From Nitrosomonas sp. (GTDB lineage: Bacteria; Pseudomonadota; Gammaproteobacteria; Burkholderiales; Nitrosomonadaceae), in assembly GCA_031316255.1 (NCBI GenBank), contig JALDQW010000001.1:186001-250000 (forward strand): a stretch of DNA of 64,000 nt. The letters are read 5' to 3'. The notes beneath the pieces are model-generated. The model searched no databases. It had not been told where the DNA came from and was given only the letters and a program-made list of their open reading frames with translations. Numbering within the stretch: position 1 is the stretch's first letter; every line of letters begins with the position of its first letter. Shown here piece by piece: positions 8,482-17,285 of the stretch. Position numbers and translations under genes: made by a program.

Positions 8482-8821
8482 AGCATTTCCTCCATAGGAA
8501 TGTATATTAATTAATATTGACCAGATGAATTATGTATACCGTTTGTCCATAAAATTTTGGTTTTTATTTATTGCAACATTTTATTTTTAAAGGAAATCTG
8601 ATGATGACTGCCGGGACATTATTCGTAAAGGGTAAACAAATTCGTAGGGCCTATCTTCTGTTATATGACATTTCTTGAATTAAGCATATACAGTTATAAC
8701 AAAAAACGTAACTGATTGACTTAAAACAATATTCCATTACAACATTATTATCATATCACACTCAGCGCCAACAGAGTTTTAATTTCACTATTACACATGC
8801 AAGAATATGCATCATCCCTAA
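8482..8821. other. Gene-free stretch between lipoprotein gene and IS701-type element
   Basis: About 340 AT-rich bases. A 25-codon frame at about 8601-8678 has AAAGGAA upstream but nothing else in its favour. The promoter of the leftward lipoprotein gene must be here, but no convincing -35/-10 pair was identified. Confidence 0.4.
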
Positions 8822-10297
8822 TTCTACTTTGTCAGATTACCCAAAAGCCACTTTTCGCCTAGCAAAAGACTTTTTAGCGCTGAGCCGTCGCCGGTGCCGC
8901 TTATGAATAACATCTGCCAGATCCTCGGTGGTAAGTTGTCTTTTTGGCAGCATGTGCGCTAATGCGGTCACCAGGTCATTGAAGGATAACATCGGCCATT
9001 GCTTGCGCCCAAGCATCTTTTGCTTGACCAAGAATAGCGTTGCCAGCATGACTAGCGCCATGTGATGATGCCATGCATCCCACCGGCGCACTTGATAATC
9101 AGCCATGCCACATTCGCTTTTTGCTTCATGAAAGCTGTGCTCAATGAAGAAACGCTGCGCCTGTACTTGCGCCAGTTGCTGTAACGGTGTTTCAAGTGAC
9201 GCGTTGGATAAGCTATAATGCGATATTTCGCTAGCGCCAACCTCCCGCTTTGCCAGCAAGTGCCAGCGATGCGCTTGTTTCTCGCTGCCATCCCATACCC
9301 ATACAAATGCATGAAGATATTCCGCTTCCAGCATACCTTTCTCGCCTTCGCGCAGTTTAATGCGCCGCCATACTGCATCCGGCTGCTCTGATACCCATTG
9401 ATCAACACGTATCGCCTCAGATTGTGCTTTCAGGCGTTTCGGTTGCCTGCCACGGCTATTCCAGGCAGGAATGCCCGGTTTTGGGTCTTCAAGATAAACC
9501 ATCTGCCGACAGTGAACATCAGCGACAAATGTGCAGCCAAGTTTATCAACACCACGCAAGAAAGCAGGATCCTTGCCATAGCCGCCATCAATGCCGACAT
9601 AACCAAAACGCACACCGCGTTGTTTGGCTGTTTCGATCATTGATAATGCAATCTCGCATTTGCTTTGATAATACTGGCATGCCTCAGGTATTGCTGCTTT
9701 CTTGCAACGATCCGAATCGCTCATCCAATGTTGTGGCAAATACAGGCGCGCATCAATCAAACTGGCCATGCTGTTTTGGCACAAACTGGCAAATACACCA
9801 ACCTGACAATTGTCTACCTTACCAAGACGGCCATTCCATTGTCGGGAAACACCTGCTGATGATTCGCCTTTCTTCGCAAAAGCGCTTTCATCGATAATCA
9901 AAACAGCAGCAGAACCACCCAACAACGCATCCGTCTCAATCGCAATCTGCTCGCCAAATCCATTCCAGTCAATCGCGTCTGATGTCAGCATGTGTTGCAT
10001 CGCCTGGTGGTCAACTTCATTGACTTCGCCCATGCGTAACATATTTGCTCGTTCAGATTGAAACAGTCCACGCAGGTAGCCATAGAATGTCGCTGACGCA
10101 TCGCGCGTCGCCGATACAAAAAATGATGAAAATAACGATAAATGTGCGCTAAGCGCTTCTGGAAGCCCCTGAAGGGCAAATTGGAGTGACCGTTTAGTAT
10201 TTTCACGACATGATCGTGATTAATAATTATTAAACAAAGTGTTATTATACATCAGTTTGATACACTTTTGGGGTCATTTGAATCTGACAAAGTAGAA
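8822..10297 (-). mobile_element. IS701-family insertion sequence (1476 bp)
   Basis: Perfect 17-base inverted ends TTCTACTTTGTCAGATT occur at 8822-8838 and, inverted, at 10281-10297. Both flanks carry CTAA (8818-8821 and 10298-10301), a 4-base duplication fitting the YTAR target preference of this family. The transposase stop codon lies within the left inverted end. The boundaries are exact, so the insertion is not old, although the transposase start is abnormal. Confidence 0.92.
8837..10042 (-). CDS. IS701-family transposase, N-terminus without a normal start codon
   Basis: Family motifs are clear: Asp in VLIIDESAFAKKG, Asp in YVGIDGGYGKDP, and Glu in FFIEHSFHEAKSECG. The first ATG in frame is at 10042, but the same frame stays open upstream to about 10215 and encodes further family-like sequence (FYGYLRGLFQSERAN directly before that Met). 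The natural protein should therefore begin near 10200. No ATG, GTG or TTG exists in that extension before a TAA. A nearby ATG-TCG-TGA in the next frame could supply initiation if ribosomes shifted +1 at the TGA. Either recoding or loss of the start is possible, so activity is uncertain. Confidence 0.85.
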   Translation of the reverse strand: MLRMGEVNEVDHQAMQHMLTSDAIDWNGFGEQIAIETDALLGGSAAVLIIDESAFAKKGESSAGVSRQWNGRLGKVDNCQVGVFASLCQNSMASLIDARLYLPQHWMSDSDRCKKAAIPEACQYYQSKCEIALSMIETAKQRGVRFGYVGIDGGYGKDPAFLRGVDKLGCTFVADVHCRQMVYLEDPKPGIPAWNSRGRQPKRLKAQSEAIRVDQWVSEQPDAVWRRIKLREGEKGMLEAEYLHAFVWVWDGSEKQAHRWHLLAKREVGASEISHYSLSNASLETPLQQLAQVQAQRFFIEHSFHEAKSECGMADYQVRRWDAWHHHMALVMLATLFLVKQKMLGRKQWPMLSFNDLVTALAHMLPKRQLTTEDLADVIHKRHRRRLSAKKSFARRKVAFG

Positions 10298-10463
10298 CTA
10301 AGCCGTTGTCGGTTGTGATTTCTCACAACCGCAGGTTAATAGAAATTGGCCTTTCAAACACGCACGTTTTATAATCTGAATAAAAACAAATAAAACCGAG
10401 TCAAAACTATCCTAATGTCTTTGACCAAATCTGAACAATAAATAAAAAAAGCCTGCAACACGC

Positions 10464-11687
10464 ATGAATTCAAACCTTAATCACCTGCAACCGTATCCGT
10501 TTCAGAAACTGCGTAAATTATTCGATGGCGTGACGCGCAACACCGCATTAGACACAATCGACTTGCATATCGGCGAACCCAAACATGCAACACCTGATTT
10601 TATACGACAGGCCGTTATTGACAATCTGGACGGGCTTGCCAATTATCCAACGACACAAGGCACACTGCGATTACGCCAGAGTATTGCAGACTGGATTATG
10701 CGCCGCTTTCAGATACCCGCAATCAATCCGGATACTGAAGTCATCCCCGTAAACGGCAGCCGTGAAGCACTTTTTTCCTTTGCGCAAACCGTAATTGACA
10801 CATCTGCAACTGAAAAACCCTTTGTCGTCTGCCCCAATCCGTTTTATCAAATCTATGAAGGCGCAGCATTATTGGCCGGAGCCTTACCGCAGTTTATCAA
10901 TACAACCCCGGAAAACAACTTCAGACTGGACTTTGCACAACTGTCGGACGATATCTGGTCGCGCACGCAGCTTGTTTACGTTTGCACCCCCAACAATCCG
11001 ACGGGTGGCGTCATGACGCTGGATGAATGGCGCAAGCTGTTTGAATTGTCCGACCGGCATGGCTTTGTCATCGCTGCCGACGAATGCTATTCGGAAATTT
11101 ATTTCGACGAGAACAAGCCGCCGCTTGGCGCACTTGATGCAGCACAACAGCTGGGACGCACAGGGTTTCCGCGACTTGTCGTTTTCAACAGTCTATCCAA
11201 ACGCTCCAATGTGCCGGGTTTGCGCTCGGGATTTGTGGCCGGCGACGCACAGATCCTGGACAAGTATCTGTTATATCGCACTTATCATGGTTGCGCCATG
11301 AATCCGGCATCACAGGCAGCCAGCACTGCCGCCTGGAATGACGAAACGCATGTCAAGGAAAACCGCCGCATGTATCTGGAAAAATTCTCCAAAGTTACCG
11401 CCATGCTTGCTGAGACGTCATCACAACAATCCACCACTGTAAACATGCCGGATGCCGGTTTTTATCTTTGGTACAAAACGCCTGTCAGCGACACTGAATT
11501 CACCAGACTGCTGCATCGCGATTATAATGTTACCGTTTTACCGGGCAGTTATCTGGGCCGGGAATTTCAGGGCATCAATCCGGGCGAAAATTATGTACGT
11601 ATTGCGCTTGTTGCAACATTGGCAGAATGTATCGAAGCGGGTAATCGGATAAAAAGCCTGTTGGAAAATCTGGCGTACTCGCATTAA
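10464..11687 (+). CDS. dapC: Succinyldiaminopimelate transaminase
   Basis: A class I/II pyridoxal-phosphate aminotransferase of 407 residues. It makes N-succinyl-LL-2,6-diaminopimelate in the succinylase branch of lysine and peptidoglycan synthesis. Visible features are [11 protein letters not shown] (about 61-71), the NNPTGG cofactor-binding loop (177-182), Asp206 in AADECYSE, and the cofactor lysine K246 in [16 protein letters not shown]. The [10 protein letters not shown] start is typical of DapC. The next gene downstream, 44 bases away, is dapD, which makes this enzyme's precursor, so the two form a pathway operon. The upstream 160 bases after the IS701-type element must hold the promoter. 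Confidence 0.9.
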   Translation: MNSNLNHLQPYPFQKLRKLFDGVTRNTALDTIDLHIGEPKHATPDFIRQAVIDNLDGLANYPTTQGTLRLRQSIADWIMRRFQIPAINPDTEVIPVNGSREALFSFAQTVIDTSATEKPFVVCPNPFYQIYEGAALLAGALPQFINTTPENNFRLDFAQLSDDIWSRTQLVYVCTPNNPTGGVMTLDEWRKLFELSDRHGFVIAADECYSEIYFDENKPPLGALDAAQQLGRTGFPRLVVFNSLSKRSNVPGLRSGFVAGDAQILDKYLLYRTYHGCAMNPASQAASTAAWNDETHVKENRRMYLEKFSKVTAMLAETSSQQSTTVNMPDAGFYLWYKTPVSDTEFTRLLHRDYNVTVLPGSYLGREFQGINPGENYVRIALVATLAECIEAGNRIKSLLENLAYSH

Positions 11688-11731
11688 GCACATCCAAATT
11701 AGAAATCTTAATATCTAACCTAGGAAAAATT

Positions 11732-12553
11732 ATGAAAGAATTACAGAGCACTATCGAAGAAGCATTTGACCGCCGCGCCGAAATCACGCCGCGCAATGTG
11801 GGCGCTAATCTCAAGGAATCCGTTGCACAGGTTTTAAACATGCTGGATAGTGGCAAACTTCGCGTTGCGGAGAAAATTGACGATAACTGGGTCACGCATC
11901 AGTGGATCAAGAAAGCTGTGCTGCTTTCCTTTCGCATTGAGGACAATAGCTTTATCAAAGGCGGATTTTCAAATTATTTTGACAAAGTCCCGTCAAAATT
12001 CGCCGATTACAGTTCACGCGATTTTCGTGATGGCGGCTTTCGCGTCGTTCCACCCGCCGCGGTGCGCAAGGGTGCGTTTATTGCCAGCAATGTTGTGCTC
12101 ATGCCATCCTATGTCAATATCGGCGCTTACGTGGATGAAGGCACGATGGTCGACACCTGGGCAACTGTCGGTTCGTGCGCCCAAATTGGCAAGAATGTGC
12201 ATTTGTCCGGCGGGGTAGGCATTGGAGGCGTACTCGAACCCGTACAGGCCAATCCCACTGTTATCGAAGATAATTGCTTTATCGGTGCGCGCTCTGAAAT
12301 CGTCGAAGGCGTTATTGTTGGTGAAAATTCTGTGATTTCGATGGGTGTTTATATTGGCCAGAGCACCAAGATATATAACCGTGAAACTGGAGAAGTTACC
12401 TATGGACGCGTTCCACCTGGATCTGTCGTAGTATCCGGTAGCCTGCCGTCGGCTAACAAGGAATACAGCCTTTATTGCGCAGTAATAGTCAAACAGGTCG
12501 ATGCAAAAACCCGTTCCAAGACCGGAATCAATGAATTACTGCGCGGCATTTGA
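11732..12553 (+). CDS. dapD: Tetrahydrodipicolinate N-succinyltransferase
   Basis: The 273-residue enzyme transfers succinyl from succinyl-CoA to tetrahydrodipicolinate, the committed step of the succinylase lysine branch. The middle (about 100-240) is a left-handed beta-helix of hexapeptide repeats, for example [20 protein letters not shown] and [28 protein letters not shown] follows, and the C-terminus [12 protein letters not shown] is typical. Length equals the usual 274. AGGAAA precedes the ATG. It follows dapC in the same operon and ends before a hairpin terminator. Confidence 0.95.
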   Translation: MKELQSTIEEAFDRRAEITPRNVGANLKESVAQVLNMLDSGKLRVAEKIDDNWVTHQWIKKAVLLSFRIEDNSFIKGGFSNYFDKVPSKFADYSSRDFRDGGFRVVPPAAVRKGAFIASNVVLMPSYVNIGAYVDEGTMVDTWATVGSCAQIGKNVHLSGGVGIGGVLEPVQANPTVIEDNCFIGARSEIVEGVIVGENSVISMGVYIGQSTKIYNRETGEVTYGRVPPGSVVVSGSLPSANKEYSLYCAVIVKQVDAKTRSKTGINELLRGI

Positions 12554-12606
12554 TACAGTCATATACAATGCCTGCGCTCAATTGAATCTATTTGATCTGA
12601 AAATCC

Positions 12607-12647
12607 AAAAAACCCCGGTAAACGTTTAGTCTGGCGGGGCTTTTTTT
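12607..12647 (+). terminator. Rho-independent terminator after dapD
   Basis: CCCCG (12613-12617) pairs with CGGGG (12635-12639), followed by C and seven T. Runs of A before and T after can extend the stem. The loop is 17 bases and contains AAACGTTT, which can fold again. It ends the dapC-dapD transcript. Confidence 0.65.
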
Positions 12648-12687
12648 GAATATTTTTTGTGGACGTGTTATGTAGATTTCATCCCGC

Positions 12688-13020
12688 TTATCTGACAACC
12701 ACTTGATTATCAACATCCTTGACACCGTCAACCATCCAGGAAATCATGTTGATTTTTGTAATCTGGTTGTTATTTGCAACTGTCCCTGTCAACAGCACAT
12801 TGCCATCATCAACTTTAACCTCGACATCACTGCCCTGCAAATCCGGGTCGGTGTGGACTGCATAGGAAATTCTGGCATGAATAAACGAATCATCGTAGGT
12901 TATACCTGCCGGTTTTTGAATCCACGACTCATGCGTTCTTTCAGCATAATTTTCGCAACCTGCCAGCAAGAACAAACCGATGATCATAAAAAGTATTGGT
13001 AGTTTATAACGATAATACAT
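12688..13020 (-). CDS. BON-domain lipoprotein
   Basis: This 110-residue protein has a lipoprotein signal ending LLAGC (Cys at about 22). It is followed by one BON domain (about 45-110): DDSFIHARISYAVHTDPDLQ, VEVKVDDGNVLLTGTV and INMISWMVDGVKDVDNQVVV. BON domains bind phospholipid or other envelope components, as in OsmY, and usually occur twice; here there is one. It is probably anchored to an envelope membrane. The ATG lies at the right end and no strong ribosome-binding site is seen. It converges on the dapD terminator. Confidence 0.85.
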   Translation of the reverse strand: MYYRYKLPILFMIIGLFLLAGCENYAERTHESWIQKPAGITYDDSFIHARISYAVHTDPDLQGSDVEVKVDDGNVLLTGTVANNNQITKINMISWMVDGVKDVDNQVVVR

Positions 13021-13073
13021 AGACTGAGTTCCTAATGAAGTTATCTATATTTTAAATGCTTTAGCTAATGCCT

Positions 13074-13110
13074 CTAGTACTCTTTCAACTTGATATTGCC
13101 GGATACAGCG
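13074..13110 (+). repeat. Solo end of the 269-bp MITE family
   Basis: CTAGTACTCTTTCAACTTGA followed by TATTGCCGGATACAG closely matches the left end of the complete copy at 13353, in the same orientation. No matching right end is visible before the complete copy, so this is a truncated or strongly decayed copy. The rest of 13110-13352 shows nothing recognisable. Confidence 0.6.
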
Positions 13111-13352
13111 CTGTCGTAGTGCTATGTGCAATGCACAGGGTACAAAAAGCACACCCACGCCACCAGTCCTTGCACTGACGGTAATACCAAACATCAAAGT
13201 AAACTTACCATTATTGAGTCAATAAAATAATAGCAAATATACTACAACATATCATAGCGCTGCTACACAGTTGCAAACAAGAAAATACTGAAAAGCTGGC
13301 AGGCTTAAAAGTTAAACAACAACGAGCAGACTCAATAGATTTAACGATGAAT

Positions 13353-13621
13353 CTAGTACTCCTTCAACTTAATATCTACGGATACAGTTAGCTTTTCAGT
13401 GTTACTGGCAAGGCAGGGCTTGCAGGCAATGGTTATTCCCTTGTCAAGAGCCCTAACACAGTCAGTGGCACTGAAAAGTTAACCCGCAGGGCGCGCACAA
13501 GATATCCTGTCACTGTGTTACAGCACTTACCAATGGAACAACCATTCGCTGCGTGCTGTGCCTTGTGACAAAATATCTTGTGAGCGCTGTACTCGCAGAT
13601 ATTAAGTTGAAGGAGTACTAG
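13353..13621. mobile_element. 269-bp MITE with 28-bp terminal inverted repeats and nested hairpins
   Basis: The end sequence CTAGTACTCCTTCAACTTAA (then TATCTACG) at 13353-13380 is inverted at 13594-13621 with one mismatch. The interior has further paired arms: GTTAGCTTTTCAGTG against CACTGAAAAGTTAAC, CACAAGATATCCTGTCAC against GTGACAAAATATCTTGTG, and ACAGCAC against GTGCTGT. No coding frame is convincing. The outer CTAG may be a 4-base target duplication rather than part of the element. A non-autonomous transposable element is the likeliest reading; a structured RNA is not excluded. Confidence 0.75.
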
Positions 13622-13793
13622 GATAAGGATATGGACTGAGGAGTAATTTATTGAACACATTGCCGAAATCAAGCTAATGAACCCATGCGTACACACAACA
13701 ACACACAATGGCCAGCTATGGATTCATTAACTGATAACCAGGCGCTAAACATAGCACCGGAAAAACCTAGTATTCTTTCATTTCTGTCGCGTA

Positions 13794-13952
13794 TTAATCA
13801 TCTGATTCCCTTGGACTGGTATCAAAATCAGCGGCATCATACGCTGACGGTGTTGGTCTATCCATCAAATGTCCATCGGGTGTTCTTCTGGGCTCCCCAC
13901 ATGCACTCAATGTAAACGCCGCCAGAACAAGAACCAAAGCTGCATATTTCAT
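13794..13952 (-). CDS. 52-residue lipoprotein, lptM-like in layout
   Basis: A short frame starts with an ATG at 13950-13952 directly behind a strong ribosome-binding site (AAGGAGAG). It encodes a lipoprotein signal MKYAALVLVLAAFTLSAC with Cys at residue 18, then GEPRRTPDGH and an acidic tail ending SPRESDD and a TAA stop. Signal, lipobox, ribosome-binding site and stop together make a real gene likely despite its length. Very small lipoproteins of this form are common in proteobacteria (for example LptM/YifL type), but no specific function can be assigned. The overlapping frame on the other strand (13685-13915) is rejected. Confidence 0.75.
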   Translation of the reverse strand: MKYAALVLVLAAFTLSACGEPRRTPDGHLMDRPTPSAYDAADFDTSPRESDD

Positions 13953-14119
13953 ATTGTCTCTCCTTTTTAATTATTAAAATAAAATCAGTTCAAGAAACAG
14001 TAGCTGATTGCCGGTTAATCCGGGATTGTCTCAAAAACCCAAATGAGCATATTGACATTTATCAATATTAACGCTCGTCAACCAATCCTGCTTCGCACTA
14101 TAACCTAATGAAATATAGA

Positions 14120-15082
14120 TCAATTTTTATTAAAATCAAATGTATTTATGAATTTATACACCTGACCAAACAAATCACCTGCCATACAGTCAAACCCGGC
14201 AACTTCATGTGCACGTATTATACTGCGTAACCAGGTCAGTTGTCGCTTTGCCAGTTGCCGCGTTGCCGCTATGCCCATGTCATTCAGTTCCTTAAAATTG
14301 ATCTGCCGATCCAGGTAAAGCCACGCCTGCCGGTAACCGACACAGCGCATTGACGGCAATTCTGGACTGACATCAAACCGTTTGCGAATAGTTAACACCT
14401 CATCGACAAAACCCTGGCGCAGCATATTTTCGAAACGCGTTGCGATACGGTGATGCAGTTGACTGCGGTCTGAAGGCTGCAAAGCCAGCATAATGGTACG
14501 ATAAGGCAAAACGGTTTTTTTCGGCGCTTTAAGGATTTCAGACATGGGCCGACGGGTAAGCATGCAGACTTCCAACGCACGTTGGATACGCTGACTGTCG
14601 GTGGGTTTTATACGCATGGCGCTTTCTGCATCCAGTTCATTGAGTTTCGCATGCATCGCCGGCCATCCCGATAATCTGGCTTCATCTTCAATTACAGCGC
14701 GCAATTCTTCGTCTGCTTCCGGCAAAACTGAAAGGCCGTTCAACAATGCCTGAAAATAAAGCATGGTGCCGCCAACCAGCAAGGGAATTCTGCCGCGACT
14801 GGTGATGTCATGCATGACATTCAGTGCATCACTGCGAAATCGCGCTGCGGAATAATGCTCAGTTGGATCAATCAAGTCGATAAGATGATGCGGCGCCCTG
14901 GCCAGCGCCACCTGGTCGGGCTTTGCGGTGCCGATATCCATAAAACGATACACTTGTGCAGAATCAACACTGACAATTTCAACCGGAAACCGCTCGGCGA
15001 TTTCCAGCGCAATCTGACTTTTCCCGCTGGCCGTTGGCCCCATCAGAAATATGGCGGGCGGCAAATGATTTTTTTCAGACAT
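14120..15082 (-). CDS. miaA: tRNA dimethylallyltransferase
   Basis: The 320-residue enzyme adds a dimethylallyl group to N6 of A37 in tRNAs that read UNN codons. The P-loop GPTASGKS is at residues 15-22, followed by VEIVSVDSAQVYRFMDIGTAKP, APHHLIDLIDP and VGGTMLYFQALLNGL. Later, RCVGYRQAW and ATRQLAKRQLTWLR are the tRNA-binding signatures. Length is normal. It is transcribed away from yacG; the two start codons are about 80 bases apart, so their promoters share this short interval. Dimethylallyl diphosphate for it comes from the pathway that includes ispD and ispF in this window. Confidence 0.95.
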   Translation of the reverse strand: MSEKNHLPPAIFLMGPTASGKSQIALEIAERFPVEIVSVDSAQVYRFMDIGTAKPDQVALARAPHHLIDLIDPTEHYSAARFRSDALNVMHDITSRGRIPLLVGGTMLYFQALLNGLSVLPEADEELRAVIEDEARLSGWPAMHAKLNELDAESAMRIKPTDSQRIQRALEVCMLTRRPMSEILKAPKKTVLPYRTIMLALQPSDRSQLHHRIATRFENMLRQGFVDEVLTIRKRFDVSPELPSMRCVGYRQAWLYLDRQINFKELNDMGIAATRQLAKRQLTWLRSIIRAHEVAGFDCMAGDLFGQVYKFINTFDFNKN

Positions 15083-15162
15083 GTCTCTTGTTTCGTAGAT
15101 CGGGGCGTCTATTGAGTCGTTTTATTTGGCTATGATTCGAATATCGCTTACAATATTTTGCT

Positions 15163-15366
15163 ATGAAACAACGTACCGTCAATTGTCCACAATGCGGCAA
15201 ATCAGCACAGTGGAATCAAGACAACCCTTTCCGTCCCTTCTGCTCCGAGCGTTGCAAAACGATGGATCTGGCGCAATGGGCAATGGAATCGTACCGTATA
15301 CCTGACTCGGAACCGTCCAACGAAGAGCGCGAAGAGAACGAACGGCAAGCGGCTGACAAACAATAA
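15163..15366 (+). CDS. yacG: DNA gyrase inhibitor / zinc-binding protein YacG
   Basis: This 67-residue protein has four zinc-binding cysteines: C8 and C11 in NCPQCGK and C27 and C31 in FCSERCK. They are followed by [14 protein letters not shown], as in YacG, which binds GyrB and inhibits gyrase in Escherichia coli. The C-terminus is charged and probably disordered. It converges on the Nudix/ThiE gene, whose stop codon is 45 bases away. YacG near DUF815 and Nudix genes is a familiar betaproteobacterial arrangement. Confidence 0.92.
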   Translation: MKQRTVNCPQCGKSAQWNQDNPFRPFCSERCKTMDLAQWAMESYRIPDSEPSNEEREENERQAADKQ

Positions 15367-15411
15367 TATGTTGTCAAATTCTGCGAGTGCAATTATAGCA
15401 CCAGCGTGAAT

Positions 15412-16368
15412 CTACAGTTCGCTGATACCGCGCATCAGGGCAATACCATGCGCACCCAGTTCCTGGGCAATTGCCAGATCATCCAGCCCCAACCCCCCCA
15501 ATGCAAATACAGGTAGTGGATAATGACGGATCAGGGCTGCAAACTTGCGCCACCCAAGCGCGGCCGTTTCCGGGTGGCTTAAAGTCGGCAGAACCGGTCC
15601 CAGTACAACAAAATCAAGTCCCAAAATTTCCGCCTGATATAGTTCCTCGCTATTGTGGCAGGAAGCACCGCACCAGCCTGCTTGAGCATCAGGACGTTCA
15701 GACAAGTTCATTAATTGCGAAGCGGTCAAATGCACGCCATCGGCGCCTAACTGACCGGACAACGCCATATCGCTGTTCATCAAAACCTGTGCTTCCATTT
15801 CGTGTGCCCGTGCAATGACTTTATTTGAAAACGCGGACAATGTTTCACTGTCCATATCCTTTTCGCGAATCTGAATCATGCGTAATCCATGATGTAACGC
15901 TTGCTCGATTTGCTGCAAAGCAGTTTCTATACCGATCCGGGATGCCTGTGTAATCGCATAAACCGGCGGCAGCGACAAGGCCCGCAGAACCGGCTCATTC
16001 GCCGGTAACATGGGCGAAACCGTCGTTTTTTGCGGCGATTGCCAGGCCAGTTGCTGGTTTTCACGTCCCCAGGGATTTCCGTGCCATTGCAGGATGCGGT
16101 AGAAATGTAGACGAACGGTGGCATGCGTATACGTAAAAATACGCGTAATCCAGGGGACGGCCTGCAGCACCTGTATGCCAAGCTCTTCCTGCAACTCCCG
16201 GTCGAGCGCTTGTAGTGGCGCTTCATCGGCCTCCACTTTTCCGCCGGGAAATTCCCAGTATCCGGCATACGGCTTTCCCTCGGGACGGCATGTTAGCAAA
16301 AAACTGCCGTCTTGCTGCATAATCACTGCCGCCGCAACCTCTACTATGGCCGTTGAGTCAGACTTCAT
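15412..16368 (-). CDS. Nudix hydrolase fused to thiamine-phosphate-synthase-like domain
   Basis: Two domains are visible in 318 residues. The N-terminal Nudix domain (about 5-130) has the box GGKVEADEAPLQALDRELQE followed by ELGI, as in MutT enzymes that hydrolyse 8-oxo-dGTP. The C-terminal half (about 135-318) resembles ThiE, with MIQIREKD, LMNSDMAL, GADGVHLTA and FALGGLGLDDL. This fusion is common in beta- and gammaproteobacteria; the ThiE-like half is not proven to make thiamine. The gene starts 3 bases after the DUF815 stop codon, so it is the last gene of an argJ-DUF815-mutT operon. Confidence 0.9.
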   Translation of the reverse strand: MKSDSTAIVEVAAAVIMQQDGSFLLTCRPEGKPYAGYWEFPGGKVEADEAPLQALDRELQEELGIQVLQAVPWITRIFTYTHATVRLHFYRILQWHGNPWGRENQQLAWQSPQKTTVSPMLPANEPVLRALSLPPVYAITQASRIGIETALQQIEQALHHGLRMIQIREKDMDSETLSAFSNKVIARAHEMEAQVLMNSDMALSGQLGADGVHLTASQLMNLSERPDAQAGWCGASCHNSEELYQAEILGLDFVVLGPVLPTLSHPETAALGWRKFAALIRHYPLPVFALGGLGLDDLAIAQELGAHGIALMRGISEL

Positions 16369-16371
16369 GAT

Positions 16372-17262
16372 TTACGAACATTGGCTTTCGGAATCGCTTG
16401 ATTGCTGCTGCCCCGCAAAATCGCGCGCAAACTGCCAGGCCACCCGCCCGCTGCGTGAACCACGCCCCAGCGCCCATTGCAATGCCTGCAAACGTATTTC
16501 GGCAGTCATTTTCTCTATGCCAAAATCGGCAAGCCAATGACGCACAATACCCAGATACTGTTCCTGATCGAACGGATAGAAGGATACCCACAAACCAAAA
16601 CGTTCCGACAAGGAAATTTTTTCTTCGATTGTTTCACTCGGGTGCACTTCCTCACCCAGATGGCGGGTATCAAGATTATCCCGCATATACTCAGGCACCA
16701 TATGGCGCCGGTTTGAAGTCGCATAAATCAGCACATTATCGGAAACTGTGGAAACCGAACCATCCAGCACGACTTTCAGCGCTTTATATCCCGGTTCATC
16801 CTTCTCGAAAGACAGATCGTCGCAAAATAAAATAAAGCGTTCGGGTCGACGATAAATCATTTCCACAATATCGTGCAAATCAACCAGATGCTGTTTCTCA
16901 ACCTCAATCAGGCGCAACCCATCATCAGCATAGCGATTCAGCAACGCCTTGATCAAAGATGACTTGCCTGTGCCGCGCGCACCCGTCAACAACACATTAT
17001 TGGCAGAAAAACCCTGTACGAACTGACGGGTATTCTGGTCAATCTGCCGCTTCTGGGCCTCGATACCGTGCAAGGCATTCAGCGTAATGCCGTGCGGATT
17101 TATAACCGGTTGAATAAATCCATGATCACCTTGTCTTCGCCATCGAAAAGCAACGCCGGACTGCCAGTTTGTTTCAGGTTGCTCAACCGGCAGCAGCCGC
17201 TCCAGACGGTTTAGCAGTATTTCTGCACGACTGCAAAGTTTTTCCAGCTCATTCATTGGCAT
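16372..17262 (-). CDS. DUF815 family AAA-type ATPase
   Basis: The 296-residue protein carries the Walker A motif GARGTGKSS (about 96-104), a Walker B-like FILFCDDLSFE, and a sensor stretch DNVLIYATSNRRHMVPEYM. These are the defining features of DUF815, an AAA-like ATPase family of unknown role often next to argJ and Nudix genes. SETIEEKISLSERFGLWVSF and FDQEQYLGIVRHWL follow in the expected order. It lies 23 bases after argJ and 3 bases before the Nudix gene, in the middle of the operon. Substrate unknown. Confidence 0.9.
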   Translation of the reverse strand: MPMNELEKLCSRAEILLNRLERLLPVEQPETNWQSGVAFRWRRQGDHGFIQPVINPHGITLNALHGIEAQKRQIDQNTRQFVQGFSANNVLLTGARGTGKSSLIKALLNRYADDGLRLIEVEKQHLVDLHDIVEMIYRRPERFILFCDDLSFEKDEPGYKALKVVLDGSVSTVSDNVLIYATSNRRHMVPEYMRDNLDTRHLGEEVHPSETIEEKISLSERFGLWVSFYPFDQEQYLGIVRHWLADFGIEKMTAEIRLQALQWALGRGSRSGRVAWQFARDFAGQQQSSDSESQCS

Positions 17263-17285
17263 ACAACGCGTTTCGATGTAACGAC

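Noticed and set aside
9424..9897. 157-residue plus-strand frame inside the IS701 element
   Set aside because: Antisense to the transposase, whose motifs are intact.
13685..13915. 76-residue plus-strand frame
   Set aside because: No ribosome-binding site or family; it overlaps the better supported 52-residue lipoprotein on the other strand.
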